Shown here: piece after piece, positions 45,667-56,017 of the stretch
How the letters are laid out: the number at the start of each line of letters is the position of its first letter
Position numbering within the stretch: position 1 is the first letter of the stretch
Origin: Phyllobacteriaceae bacterium
Lineage (GTDB): Bacteria; Pseudomonadota; Alphaproteobacteria; Rhizobiales; Rhizobiaceae
Reading direction: 5' to 3'
Length of the DNA: 64,000 bases
Assembly (NCBI GenBank): GCA_016711085.1
Contig: JADJTR010000001.1
Span: 372,001-436,000, forward strand
The notes under the pieces: model-generated
Told to the model about the DNA's origin: nothing
Databases searched by the model: none
The model's input: the letters and a program-made list of their open reading frames with translations, nothing else
Program-made: the position numbers and the translations under genes

Positions 45667-46474
45667 ATGACCACACGCATTGTTGTCGCCGGGGCGACCG
45701 GCTGGACCGGCAAAGCCCTCGTCGCCGCCATCGCCGCGGCCGACGACCTGACGCTGGCCGGCGCGGTGGCGCGCAACGCCGCCGGGCAGGATGCCGGGCG
45801 CGGCGGCCGGAATTGCGCCGGTCGGCGTGACGCTCGTCGCGACGCTCGCCGAGGCGCTGGCCGCGCCGTCCGACGTGGTGATTGATTACACCGGGGCGGA
45901 CGCCGTGAAGGCCCATGCATTGGCGGCGCTATCCGCCGACCGCCATGTCGTCATCGGCACATCCGGCCTGTCGGCCGGGGACTACGCCGAGATCGACCGC
46001 GTGGCGAAGGAAGCGGGCCGCGGCGTGCTTGCCGCCGGCAATTTCTCCATCACCGCCTCGCTGATGCGCCGTTTCGCCGTCGAGGCGGCGAAATACGTCG
46101 CCGATGTCGAGGTGATCGATTACGCGTCCGCGTCCAAGCCCGATACGCCGTCGGGCACGGCGCGCGAATTGGCCGAAATGCTGGCCGAAGCCCGGATGGC
46201 GGGCACGGCGAAACCGGTAGCCGAACTTTTCGGCGTCAAGGAAACGCGCGGCGCGGCGCTCGGTTCGCCGATCCCGGTGCAGGTGCATTCGGTGCGGATG
46301 CCGGGCTTTGTCATTTCCTGCGAGGCGTTGTTCGGCGCCGACAGCGAACGCCTGACCATCCGCCACGACGCCGGCTCGTCGGCCGCGCCCTACGTTGCAG
46401 GCACGCTGCTCGCCGCGCGGAGGGTATCGGCTTTCGTCGGGTTGAAGCGCGGGCTGGACGCGGTGATGGATTAA
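45667..46474 (+). pseudogene. DapB-like dihydrodipicolinate reductase family protein, frameshifted
   Basis: The frame starts MTTRIVVAGATGWTGKALVA (Rossmann NAD(P) site) and breaks at 45796-45798. One extra G there, if removed, gives AAGQDAGAAAGIAPVGVTLV and a 268-residue protein, like DapB's 273. VVIDYTGADAV, VIGTSGLS and KPDTPSGTARELAEMLAEA correspond to DapB motifs. However, the catalytic E-x-H-H-x-x-K segment of true DapB is replaced by VIDYASASK: both active-site His are absent. It may be a DapB paralogue acting on another substrate; a canonical dapB probably exists elsewhere. It overlaps no neighbour; the antitoxin gene converges 6 bases away. Confidence 0.8.
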
Positions 46475-46480
46475 CGCCGG

Positions 46481-46846
46481 TCAGCCTTCGACCAGATCTT
46501 CCATGCGCAAATTCAACGCCCGCGCCAGCCGCAGGAACAGAGCCGGGTCGCCCTTGCGCTTGCCGGCTTCGAGACTGGCGAGATAGGGCTGCGAAATGCC
46601 GGCGGCGTCAGCGATAGCTTTTTGTGTCAGGCCGCGCCGCTTGCGCCAAAAAGCCAGCGGCGTCGGCTCGGCGAGCGCCGCCGCGACGTTCTCCGCCGAC
46701 AGCGTTTCCTGACGGCCGGAAGCGATATCGCCGAGGATGCGATCATGTTCTGCGACATCGAGTGATTGGCCGAGCCGCTCGAACTCGGCGCGCGACATCA
46801 ACACAAGTTCCTCGCCGCCTGGGGTCTTGACGATCGTGTGGTTCAT
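46481..46846 (-). CDS. HigA-like antitoxin with XRE helix-turn-helix
   Basis: 121 residues. The N-terminal half (NHTIVKTPGGEELVLMSRAEF) resembles a Phd/YefM-like or toxin-contacting arm. The C-terminal half is a Cro/C1-type helix-turn-helix (LTQKAIADAAGISQPYLASLEAGKR). It should neutralise the adjacent RelE-like toxin and autoregulate the operon. I took ATG 46846 because GAGGA lies just upstream, giving a 7-base gap after the toxin; ATG 46867 would overlap the toxin end by 14 bases. Toxin-first order is typical of higBA. Confidence 0.85.
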   Translation of the reverse strand: MNHTIVKTPGGEELVLMSRAEFERLGQSLDVAEHDRILGDIASGRQETLSAENVAAALAEPTPLAFWRKRRGLTQKAIADAAGISQPYLASLEAGKRKGDPALFLRLARALNLRMEDLVEG

Positions 46847-46853
46847 GACGTCC

Positions 46854-47096
46854 TCAATCGTAAACATCGCCGCGTGGCACCACGCGAGTCACCAAAATCG
46901 AATCCGCGGTCTCTTCGAACAATACGCGGAAATCGCCGACTCGCAGCCGTCTGGTCCCAACCTTGCCGGCAAGGCCTTTTACGTCGCCGGCGCCGGTATC
47001 GGCATAGCGAGCGATTTTCTCCATGATCAAAGCGGCGCGACTTCTGTGCCGCCGCAGATCGTTCAACGCATCCTGAGCGTAACGAACGGTTTTCAT
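46854..47096 (-). CDS. RelE/HigB-family toxin
   Basis: 80 residues, basic, with the compact RelE/ParE layout: MKTVRYAQDALNDLRRHRSR, IARYADTG, LAGKVGTRRLRVGDFRVLFEE and the terminal VPRGDVYD. Such toxins cleave mRNA on the ribosome or poison gyrase; the R-x-R-x-GDFRV strand pattern is closer to mRNA interferases. It is the first gene of a two-gene toxin-antitoxin operon with its antitoxin downstream. The spacer before it (47097-47140) is AT-rich and likely carries the promoter. Confidence 0.87.
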   Translation of the reverse strand: MKTVRYAQDALNDLRRHRSRAALIMEKIARYADTGAGDVKGLAGKVGTRRLRVGDFRVLFEETADSILVTRVVPRGDVYD

Positions 47097-47140
47097 GGCT
47101 GATTATAGCAGAATGAAATGTTATTTCAATTGCAATCAAC

Positions 47141-48106
47141 TCACACCGTCGTCGCGCGGAACTTTCCCATCAGGTAGGGGCCGGACAGCACCGGCGCGAA
47201 TTTCGCCGTTTCGCCCGGCGCGAGGCAGGCTTCAAGGCAGGCGATCTCGGCGAACCAGTTCGGCTGGTGGAAGAAGGCGAGCGATTGCCGCCGCGCCGAT
47301 TCGCCGTCTGCGACGACGCGGTGCAGCGTCGAGCTCCAGCGGTCATTGGTCCAGCGCTGCATCAGGTCGCCGATATTGATGACGAAGGCGTTGTCGACCG
47401 GCTCGACCTCGACCCATTGCCCTTCGGGCGACAGGATTTCCAGGCCGTGCGAACCGGGTTGCGGCAGCAGGATGGTCAGACTGCCGTAATCGGTATGCGC
47501 GCCGGCCCGCATCTGCCCGGCCGCCGGCGGCCGATCTGTGGCGGGATAGTTGAGGGCGCGCAGCGCAGATATCGGCGTGTCGATAAAGGGCGCGAAGAAA
47601 TCCCCCGGCAGGTTCAGCGCCGCAGCGAAGACGCGCATGATGCGCGCGGCGAGATTCTCCATCGCTGCGTAATAGGCATTCCAGGCGGCGCGGAAGCCGG
47701 CCGGCTCCGCCGGGAAGGGGGTGGCGGCATAGCAGAACGACAGAGCCCCGGCGTCGCTCATGCCGGGCGGCGGCGCGGCTGGACCGCCATTGAAGCTCTC
47801 TTTCAAATCGGGCGGCGTCTCCTCGCCGCGCGATTTCGCCAGCGCTTCGGCGCCCGGACCGAGCCAGCCATAGGGATAGCCGGGATAGGCGACCCGGACA
47901 TGCTCCTTTTGCGCCGCCGGTAAATCGAAAAAGGATTGCGCCGCCGACCAGACGCCGTCGATGACCGCTCGCGAAACGCCGTGATCGGCGATGGCGAGGA
48001 AGCCGGTTGACCGGCAGATGGCGTCGACCTGCCGGCCAAGGGCCGCGCGCCCGGCGGCGTCGGAGCGCTCGAAGCGGCCGAGATCGAATACCGGAAAATC
48101 GCCCAT
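47141..48106 (-). CDS. Isopenicillin N synthase-like 2-oxoglutarate/Fe(II) oxygenase
   Basis: 321 residues. An N-terminal DIOX_N domain (FPVFDLGRFERS) precedes the jelly-roll catalytic domain. The iron triad is His-x-Asp in AGAHTDYGSLTILLPQ and a distal His in STLHRVV; the co-substrate Arg lies in ESARRQSLAFFHQPN. Members hydroxylate or desaturate diverse small molecules; the substrate here is unknown. ATG 48106 has GGAGGG 3-8 bases upstream. It is divergent from kbl. Confidence 0.9.
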   Translation of the reverse strand: MGDFPVFDLGRFERSDAAGRAALGRQVDAICRSTGFLAIADHGVSRAVIDGVWSAAQSFFDLPAAQKEHVRVAYPGYPYGWLGPGAEALAKSRGEETPPDLKESFNGGPAAPPPGMSDAGALSFCYAATPFPAEPAGFRAAWNAYYAAMENLAARIMRVFAAALNLPGDFFAPFIDTPISALRALNYPATDRPPAAGQMRAGAHTDYGSLTILLPQPGSHGLEILSPEGQWVEVEPVDNAFVINIGDLMQRWTNDRWSSTLHRVVADGESARRQSLAFFHQPNWFAEIACLEACLAPGETAKFAPVLSGPYLMGKFRATTV

Positions 48107-48208
48107 CGTCCCTCCTGCCGCGTCGCCGCGCGCCACGGTCGTTTTTCCGCTATCCTTGGCGGCGCGGCGGCGCGATGGTCGCCGCCGATGATGGAGGCGG
48201 CGAATACC

Positions 48209-49395
48209 GTGAGCAAGGGCTTTCTCGACCACATCCGCGCCGAACTCGATGCCGTGAAATCGGCCGGCCTCTACAAGGCCGAGCGCGTCATTGTCTCCAG
48301 GCAGGCCGGGGAGATCGAGGTCGCAGGCGGCGCGCGCGTGCTGAATTTCTGCGCCAACAATTATCTCGGCCTCGCCGACAACATGGACATCGCCGAAGCC
48401 GCCAAGGCAGGCCTCGACCGCTACGGCTACGGCATGGCCTCGGTGCGCTTCATCTGCGGCACGCAGGAGGAGCACAAGGCGCTTGAAGCGCGCATTGCTT
48501 CCTTCCTCGGCTTCGAGGATTCGATCCTCTACTCCTCTTGTTTCGACGCCAATGGCGGCCTGTTCGAAACGCTTCTCGGCGAGGAGGATGCGATCATCTC
48601 CGACGCGCTCAATCACGCCTCGATCATCGACGGCGTGCGCCTCAGCAAGGCGAAACGCTTTCGCTACGCCAACAACGACAGGAGCGAATTGGAGGCGCGG
48701 CTGATCGAGGCGAAGGATGCGCGCTTCCGCCTGATCGCCACCGACGGCGTATTCTCGATGGATGGCGTCATCGCCGATTTGCGCAGCGTCTGCGATCTTG
48801 CCGACCGGCACGACGCCCTGGTGATGGTCGACGACAGCCATGCCGTCGGCTTCGTCGGCGCAAACGGGCGCGGTTCGCCCGAGCATTGCGGCGTCGAAGG
48901 CCGCGTCGACATCATGACCGGCACGCTCGGCAAGGCGCTCGGCGGCGCTTCGGGCGGCTACACGGCGGGCAAGCGCGACGTGATCGACTGGCTGCGCCAG
49001 CGCTCGCGGCCCTATCTGTTTTCCAACACGCTCGCCCCGGTCATCGCCGCCGCCTCTCTGAAGGTGTTCGACCTGATCGAGCACGGCGACGAATTGCGCC
49101 GCCGCCTGTTCGCCAACGCCGACCGTTTCCGCGCCGCCATGACCGGGCTCGGCTTCACGCTTGCCGGCGCCGGCCACCCGATCGTGCCCGTGATGCTCGG
49201 CGAGGCGCAACTGGCGCAGGATTTCGCCGCCCGCATGCTGGAACGCGGGGTTTACGTGATTGGTTTTTCCTTTCCTGTCGTGCCGAAAGGCCAGGCGCGC
49301 ATCCGCACCCAGATGTCGGCGGCCCATTCGGTCGCCGATGTCGACCGCGCGGTGGCGGCGTTCGAGGCGACGGGCCAGGAATTGGGGGTGATTTG

Positions 49396-49396
<1 letters not shown>
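48209..49396 (+). CDS. kbl: Glycine C-acetyltransferase (2-amino-3-ketobutyrate CoA ligase)
   Basis: 395 residues from the GTG at 48209, which places SKGFLDHIRAELD at the family N-terminus; ATGs at 48188 and 48191 would add 6-7 residues. PLP enzyme: the lysine lies in MTGTLGKALGGASGGY, with NNYLGLADN and VDDSHAVGFVG as cofactor contacts. It converts 2-amino-3-ketobutyrate and CoA into glycine and acetyl-CoA, the second step of threonine degradation. The stop overlaps the tdh start (TGATG), so the two enzymes handling an unstable intermediate are translationally coupled. Confidence 0.95.
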
Positions 49397-50430
<1,034 letters not shown>

Positions 50431-50433
50431 GGG

Positions 50434-50820
50434 TCACCCCTCCTTGTTGCGCATGTGGCGCCCGAGCTTTTCGACCATTGCCCAGATGACCGCGCGCAGG
50501 TGGTCTTCTTCGACCGTTTCGTCGAGGGCCTGGCGAAAGCAGGTCAGCCAGCCCTCGATTTCGGCCGTGCCGATGGAAAACGGCAGATGGCGCGCCCGCA
50601 TCATTGGCGCGCCGCGTTTCTCCACGAAGGTCTGCGGCCCGCCGAACCAGAAAGCGAGATACTCGTTGAGCTTTTCGCGGCTGCCGGAAAGGTCCGCCGG
50701 ATGGAGCGCCCGCGTCGCCTGCGCCTCCGGCAACGTGTCCATCAGCGCATAGAACCGCCCGGTCAGCGCCTCGATGGTCGCCTGTCCGCCGATGCGGTCG
50801 TAGAGGCTTTGTTCGCTCAC
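50434..50820 (-). CDS. Group II truncated hemoglobin
   Basis: 128 residues. YDRIGGQATIEAL, then GGPQTFVEKRGAPMMRARHL with proximal His78, and Trp91 at the G8 position typical of group II (GlbO-like) truncated hemoglobins. Roles proposed for the group include O2 handling and NO or peroxide detoxification. It ends 4 bases before the SLAC1 gene in transcriptional order reversed: the SLAC1 gene lies upstream on the same strand, so the two may be co-transcribed. Confidence 0.92.
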   Translation of the reverse strand: MSEQSLYDRIGGQATIEALTGRFYALMDTLPEAQATRALHPADLSGSREKLNEYLAFWFGGPQTFVEKRGAPMMRARHLPFSIGTAEIEGWLTCFRQALDETVEEDHLRAVIWAMVEKLGRHMRNKEG

Positions 50821-50824
50821 CCTC

Positions 50825-51814
50825 TTACTCCGGCTTGAGGATTTCGCCGCGCGTCAGCCCGACCAGCGTGCGGCCCGTCAGGAAGGCAAGAACGAGAACG
50901 AGCATTCCGTAGAGCAGGTAAGCCGCCGACGCGAAGGCCGCAATTCCCGTCATCTCGGCATAGACAAACGTGGCGATTGTCAGCGCGGCGAAAGGGAACG
51001 AATAGGCCCACCACGAGATCATGAACGGCAGTTTGCGCAGCTTGCCGATCTGCGTGGCGAACACCAGCGCGAACATCACCGCCGCGTAGTAGAGGATGCG
51101 GGCGAAGGGATCGATCCCGCCGGTCAACGCCGCGTAGGAGACGAAGCCGATGGCCGGCGGCGCAACCAGGATCATCAGCGTCGGCATCAGCCGCTCGGGC
51201 AGCGGCGCATGGAAAATCAGGCGGTTGAACACCAGGGTCGCCAGGATGATCCAGAACACCATGCCGACCGAGAAGAAGAACCACGACAATTCGACATAGC
51301 CGAGCTTCATGCCGACGATCGGCACGATGACATTGCCGACGGCGGGGATGAACCATGCCGGATTCATGTGCACCGGCTCGAAGGAGCGGTGGCCGATCCA
51401 TGTTGAAACGACGGTCAAGGTCAGAGCGAAATGCAACGCCGCGCCGATCATCCAGACGGCCGCGCCGACGCCCGGCATCAGCGGCAGCATCGCGGTGCCG
51501 AGGAGGATGAGGCCGATGGTGGCGGCCGGGAAAAAGGCAATGCGGACCGGGTGGTTCCAGTCGGCCTTGAACGCGGCCGGGAATTTCAGCGCCTTCGCGA
51601 TGTAGGCGCTTGCGATTGCGACGAATGCGATCACCGTCAGTCCGAGCAGGAACGGGCTCGCGGCGTGACCGGCGTTGGCGGCGTGCTCGAGACGCAGCGT
51701 CGCCAGGGTCAGGCCCGCCAGGCCCATCACCATCGCGAAGAAGCCGACAGGAAAATGCATAAGCGGCGAATGGGCGTCGCCGGTCGCGGCGGCCGGCGGA
51801 TGTTGAGCGGTCAT
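50825..51814 (-). CDS. SLAC1/TehA-family anion channel
   Basis: 329 residues with ten predicted transmembrane helices. It opens FPVGFFAMVMGLAGLTLA, the TehA/SLAC1 TM1 signature, and contains the conserved MNPAWFIPAVGNVIVPIVG and PPAIGFVSYAALTG segments. The family conducts chloride, nitrate or tellurite-related anions, or sulfite in fungi (Ssu1). Lying near a sulfide/sulfite-response cluster, sulfite is a possible but unproven substrate. It probably heads a two-gene transcript with the hemoglobin. Confidence 0.9.
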   Translation of the reverse strand: MTAQHPPAAATGDAHSPLMHFPVGFFAMVMGLAGLTLATLRLEHAANAGHAASPFLLGLTVIAFVAIASAYIAKALKFPAAFKADWNHPVRIAFFPAATIGLILLGTAMLPLMPGVGAAVWMIGAALHFALTLTVVSTWIGHRSFEPVHMNPAWFIPAVGNVIVPIVGMKLGYVELSWFFFSVGMVFWIILATLVFNRLIFHAPLPERLMPTLMILVAPPAIGFVSYAALTGGIDPFARILYYAAVMFALVFATQIGKLRKLPFMISWWAYSFPFAALTIATFVYAEMTGIAAFASAAYLLYGMLVLVLAFLTGRTLVGLTRGEILKPE

Positions 51815-52045
51815 GGCGTGTCCCTCGGGATTACATATTTACGAGAAATAATGTATTCACGTGTCGTTGCAAGGCCCGCGACGAAATGGCTCCGCCCAAC
51901 CGGCCGATCTCACGTTGTTTACCCGCGGATTCGCGATTGCGGGGGAATATCGGCCAATCCGGCTGGTCGCGCTGCGACGGACCTTGACCGGTGGGTCGTC
52001 GCCGGTCGAAGTGAAGCCGGCACCGCATTCCGGGAAGGACCACGC

Positions 52046-52807
52046 ATGAAACTCGCGACGCTGAAGAACGCTACGCGCGACGGCCGCCTCGTCGTCGTCA
52101 CCCGCGACCTGACGCGGTGCACCGATGCCTCCTTCCTGGCGCCGACGCTGCAGCGCGCCCTCGACGACTGGGCCCGCGTCGCGCCGCATCTGGCCGCGCT
52201 GGCCGAAAGCCTCGAGCACGGCGCGGTGCCGGCCGAGCGTTTCCACGAACATGATGCGATGAGTCCGCTGCCGCGCGCCTTTCGTTGCGCCCAGGCGCAG
52301 GACGATGGATCGTGGCGGGAAACGGCGGGCGACGGTTTTTCCGGGCCGCGCGACGGCGTCATTGCGCCGGGAACCGACATTGCGATCGGCCTTGCCGCAA
52401 TCCTTGGCGATCTTGCCGCCGGCGATGCCGGCGAGATTGCCGCCGACGCGGCAATGCTGGTCATGGCGGCCGCGTTCGCCGGCGAAGCGACGGTTGCCTT
52501 CTCGCCCGTCGCGGTTACGCCCGATGAACTCGATGGCGCGCCACAGCTGACGGCGACCATCAACGGCAAGACCGGCCGGTCGGTGGCGATCATCGCCGAC
52601 TTTGCCGCGCTTGCCGCCAATGCCGCCAAGTGGCGTGCTGTCGGCGCGGGCGCTATCGTGGCGACAGGCTCCGCCAGCCTGGCGAAATCCTTTGGTCGCG
52701 ACGGAGGTCTCGGCGAAGGCGAGACGGCGCGCATCGAGGCAAAGGACGCCAAGGGGCACTCGCTGCTCGGCGCCATAGAGATGATCGCGCAAGCTCGCCC
52801 GGTGTGA
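52046..52807 (+). CDS. Fumarylacetoacetate hydrolase-like protein, atypical short form
   Basis: 253 residues, versus ~330 for normal relatives. The N-terminus (MKLATLKNATRDGRLVVVTR, then APTLQRALDDWA) clearly matches the FAH-family N-domain. The catalytic part is shrunken: the usual E-x-E metal-binding segment and the ~80 residues around it are not recognisable, and only parts of the C-terminal fold remain (LTATINGKTGRSVAI). The reading frame is intact to a normal stop and no alternative frame restores a full enzyme. It may be a degenerate or repurposed paralogue. It has GGGAAGGACC before the ATG and is convergent with sulP. Confidence 0.6.
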   Translation: MKLATLKNATRDGRLVVVTRDLTRCTDASFLAPTLQRALDDWARVAPHLAALAESLEHGAVPAERFHEHDAMSPLPRAFRCAQAQDDGSWRETAGDGFSGPRDGVIAPGTDIAIGLAAILGDLAAGDAGEIAADAAMLVMAAAFAGEATVAFSPVAVTPDELDGAPQLTATINGKTGRSVAIIADFAALAANAAKWRAVGAGAIVATGSASLAKSFGRDGGLGEGETARIEAKDAKGHSLLGAIEMIAQARPV

Positions 52808-52816
52808 AGGTTCGGC

Positions 52817-54587
52817 TTACGCGGCCGTCCGGCCGACGCCGACGAGCGCGCCGCCCAGCGCTTCCACCGCCTGATACTGGCTGAGGAAAACCTTGCCGGT
52901 CAGGTGCTTGAGGAAATGCGTGTCCTCGGAGCCGGTCCATGACCGGTCCCTTGATTTCCGACAAATGCAGCGATACGCCGCGTTGTTCCAGCCGGTCGTT
53001 GATGACTTCGAGCGATTCCAGCGCCGAGAGATCGATGTCGTTGATCGCCGTGCCGATCAGAACGACATGTCGGACGCCCGCCCGTTCGCGCACCATGTCG
53101 CACAGCCGGACTTCAAGGTAGCGGGCATTGGCGAAATAGAGGCTTTCATCGACGCGCAACGACAGGATCGCGTCGTCGGTGACGACCTCATGGCGCGCGA
53201 CATTGCGGAAATGCTCCGTGCCCGGCACCTGGCCGACCACCGCCATGTGCGGCTTCGACGTCTTGTAGAGATGGATGGCGAGCGACAGCGCCACGCCGGT
53301 GGTCACGCCGAGCTCGACGCCGAAGCCGAGCGTGACGAGGATCGTCGCCGCCACCGCGGCGAAATCGGCCTTCGAATAGGCCCAGCTGCGCTTGAGGATG
53401 GAGAAATCGACCAATGACAGGACCGCGACGATGATCGTCGCCGCCAGCGTCGCCTGCGGCAGATAGGCGAGGAACGGCGTCAGCAGCATTGTCGCCAGCG
53501 CGATGCCGATGGCGGTGAAGGCGCCGGCGGCCGGCGTCTCCGAACCGGCGTCGAAATTGACCACCGACCGGGCGAATCCGCCGGTGACCGGAAAGCCGCC
53601 GGAAAGGCCGGCGGCGATATTGGCCGCGCCAAGGCCGAGCAGTTCCTGATCGGGTTCGATATGCTGGCGCTTTTTCGCCGCGAGCGTCTGCGCCACCGAG
53701 ACGGATTCGACGAAGCCGATGAGCGAGATCAGCGCCGCCGGTCCGGCGAGGCTGGCGATCAGTTCCGGCGACAGCGACGGCCAGGTGAACGGCGGCAAGC
53801 CTTGCGGCACCGCGCCGACCAGCTTAACGCCTCTGGCGGCGAGATCGAAGCCCCAGGCGGCGAGCGAAGTGACTGCCACCGCGGCGACCGGCCCGGCTTT
53901 GGCGAGGATGTCGGCGAAGCGGGTTCGCAGGCCGAGACCGATCAGCAGGGGCTTCAGCCCCTTGCGCACCCAGAACAGGAAGGCGGCGGCGGCGACGCCG
54001 ATGACGATCGTGATCGGATTGGCGTCGCCGAGATGGGCAAGAAGCGATGTGGCGAGCGTCCACAAATTCTCGCCCTCCGCCTTGACGCCGAGGATGTGCT
54101 TGAGCTGGCTCGCCGCGATGATGACGCCGGATGCGGTGATGAACCCCGAAATCACCGGATGAGAGAGAAAATTGGCGATGAAACCGATGCGAAACGCCCC
54201 AAGCGCCATCAACATGGCGCCGGACAGCACGGCGAGCGTGATCGCCGCGGTGGCGTATTCTGCCGTGCCCGTCGCCGCGAGGGCGCCGACCGTGGACGCG
54301 GTCATCAGCGAGACGACAGCGACCGGGCCGACCGCCAGCGCCCGGCTGGTGCCGAACAGCGCATAGGCGAAGAGCGGCAGGATCGAGGCGTAAAGTCCCA
54401 TTTCCGGCGGCAGGCCGGCGAGCATCGCATAGGCGAGCGATTGCGGTATCAGCATGATGGTGACGATCGCCGCCGCCACTAGGTCGTTCACCAGCGTGTC
54501 GCGGGTGTAGGACCTTCCCCAGTCGAGAATGGGGAAAAAACGCGCAAGGCCGGCGGCCGGGCGCTGCGTCACGTCAAGGTTCGCCAT
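52817..54587 (-). pseudogene. SulP family anion permease with STAS domain, frameshifted near the 3' end
   Basis: About 589 residues after correction. Membrane domain: LMIPQSLAYAMLAGLPPEMGLYASI, LSHPVISGFITASGVIIA and ANIAAGLSGGFPVTGGFARS, all SulP hallmarks. The STAS domain starts near LSLRVDESLYFANARYLE. At about 52924 one extra base shifts the frame; the corrected end reads RDTHFLKHLTGKVFLSQY and stops at 52817-52819, whereas the uncorrected frame runs into unrelated Arg-rich sequence past that point. SulP transports sulfate, bicarbonate or related anions. It is third in the operon after the MBL hydrolase and DUF442 genes, so sulfite/sulfate export is plausible. Confidence 0.87.
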
Positions 54588-54612
54588 CGCCCGCCCCTTT
54601 TCGCGCCGACGC

Positions 54613-54948
54613 TCAGAAGCTTTGGCGGGCGATGTTGTAAAGATTGGCCGAGCGCGCGCCGGAGCGGCAATAGGCCAGCACCGGTTTGGGCGCCAGCGCC
54701 AGGACGCGCGCCGTATCGACCACGTTCGTCTGGGTTATGCCGGTCTGGTGACTGACCGGGATATAGTGGAACTCCATGCCGCGCGCCTCGGCGATGGCGC
54801 GGATCATCTCATGCGCCACCGCGCCGTCCTCGGTGTCCGGGCGATTGCAGATGAGGCTGCGAAAGCCGGACGAGGCAATCGCCTCGACATCCTCGCGGCC
54901 GATCTGCCCGGCCACCGCGAAACCGTCGCCAACCTTGGTGAAGTTCAT
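54613..54948 (-). CDS. DUF442 (BLH N-domain) phosphatase-like sulfur transferase
   Basis: 111 residues. A dual-specificity-phosphatase-like fold with the P-loop YCRSGARS (nucleophile Cys94). In Xylella and Agrobacterium this domain is fused to a metallo-beta-lactamase-like persulfide dioxygenase as Blh; here it is a separate gene 67 bases downstream of the MBL gene. It is believed to act as a sulfurtransferase in sulfide detoxification. Full-length and intact. Confidence 0.9.
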   Translation of the reverse strand: MNFTKVGDGFAVAGQIGREDVEAIASSGFRSLICNRPDTEDGAVAHEMIRAIAEARGMEFHYIPVSHQTGITQTNVVDTARVLALAPKPVLAYCRSGARSANLYNIARQSF

Positions 54949-55015
54949 GTCCCTCTGCCTTTCCTTGTCCGGTGTGGGCGGAGCGGCGACGGGCCGCCCC
55001 GCATTCAGGTTCGCC

Positions 55016-55906
55016 TCAAAGCGCGTTGACCGGCACCTTGAGATAGACGGCGCCCGACGGGTCCTTCGGCGGCATCCGCCCGGCGCGCATGTTGACCTGC
55101 AGCGACGGGATGATCAGCTTCGGCATGGCGAGCGTCGCGTCGCGCGTCTCGCGCATGGCGACGAAGGTTTCTTCCGACACGCCGTCCTTGACGTGGATGT
55201 TGTGGGCGCGCTCGTCGGCGACGGTGGTTTCCCAAGCGATGCCGCGGCCGTTCGGGCCGTAATCATGGCACATGAACAGGCGGGTCTCGCCGGGCAGCGC
55301 CAACACGCGCTTGATCGAACGGTAGAGTGTGCGGGCGTCGCCGCCGGGGAAGTCGGCGCGCGCCGATCCGCCGTCCGGCATGAACAGCGTATCGCCGACG
55401 AATGCGGCGTCGCCGATCACATGCGTCATGCAGGCCGGCGTGTGGCCCGGCGTGTGCATGGCGTGAGCGGTCATCGTGCCGATCATGTAGGAATCGCCGT
55501 CCCGGAACAGGCGGTCGAACTGCGAGCCGTCGCGCTGGAATTCGGTGCCCTCGTTGAACACCTTGCCGAACGTGTCCTGCACGACGGTGATGTTCTCGCC
55601 GATGCCGAGCTTGCCGCCGAGCTTGCCCTGGATGTAGGGCGCGGCCGACAGGTGGTCGGCATGGACATGGGTCTCGATGATCCACTCGAGCGTCCAGCCC
55701 TTTTTCCGGATCGTTTCGATGATTTTGTCGGCGCCGTCATAGGTGATGCGGCCGGCGGCGTAGTCGATGTCCATGACGGAATCGATCACCGCGCACGACG
55801 CCGAGTTCGGGTCGCGGACAATGTAGGAGATGGTGTTGGTCGGCGCATCGAAGAAGGCGACGATTTCGGGCCTCAGCGACAGGTCGGCGTGGAATGGCAG
55901 GTTCAT
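55016..55906 (-). CDS. blh: MBL-fold persulfide dioxygenase-like hydrolase (BLH/ETHE1 group)
   Basis: 296 residues from ATG 55906; the frame is open to 55966. The metal motif ETHVHADHLSAA supplies H80, H82, D84 and H85, followed by HTPGHTPACMTHVIGD and VGDTLFMPD. Members oxidise glutathione persulfide to sulfite using one iron. The first gene of a divergent operon next to bigR, whose product represses it until sulfide or persulfide accumulates. The trailing QVNMRAGRMPPKD is also typical of Blh. Confidence 0.9.
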   Translation of the reverse strand: MNLPFHADLSLRPEIVAFFDAPTNTISYIVRDPNSASCAVIDSVMDIDYAAGRITYDGADKIIETIRKKGWTLEWIIETHVHADHLSAAPYIQGKLGGKLGIGENITVVQDTFGKVFNEGTEFQRDGSQFDRLFRDGDSYMIGTMTAHAMHTPGHTPACMTHVIGDAAFVGDTLFMPDGGSARADFPGGDARTLYRSIKRVLALPGETRLFMCHDYGPNGRGIAWETTVADERAHNIHVKDGVSEETFVAMRETRDATLAMPKLIIPSLQVNMRAGRMPPKDPSGAVYLKVPVNAL

Positions 55907-55959
55907 GGCGAAAAACCTTGTTTGGCGTTGAAAGGGGCCGGCGAACGGCCTCGTTGCCA

Positions 55960-55990
55960 TTGACATATGTTGACGTATTCATATATTCAA
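55960..55990 (+). promoter_or_regulatory. bigR promoter with overlapping AT-rich operator candidate
   Basis: TTGACA (55960-55965), a 16-base spacer and TATATT (55982-55987) form a good promoter for bigR. The same stretch is unusually AT-rich, with repeated CATAT and imperfect dyads (TTGA...TCAA over 55970-55990). BigR is known to bind AT-rich palindromes between bigR and blh, so repression of both directions from here is plausible. Confidence 0.6.
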
Positions 55991-56017
55991 GGGGTCTGTC
56001 GCCGCAAGAGGCGACGA

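Noticed and set aside
48107..49327. Minus-strand open frame joined to the 2-oxoglutarate oxygenase
   Set aside because: Antisense of kbl; a start with a good Shine-Dalgarno exists at 48106.
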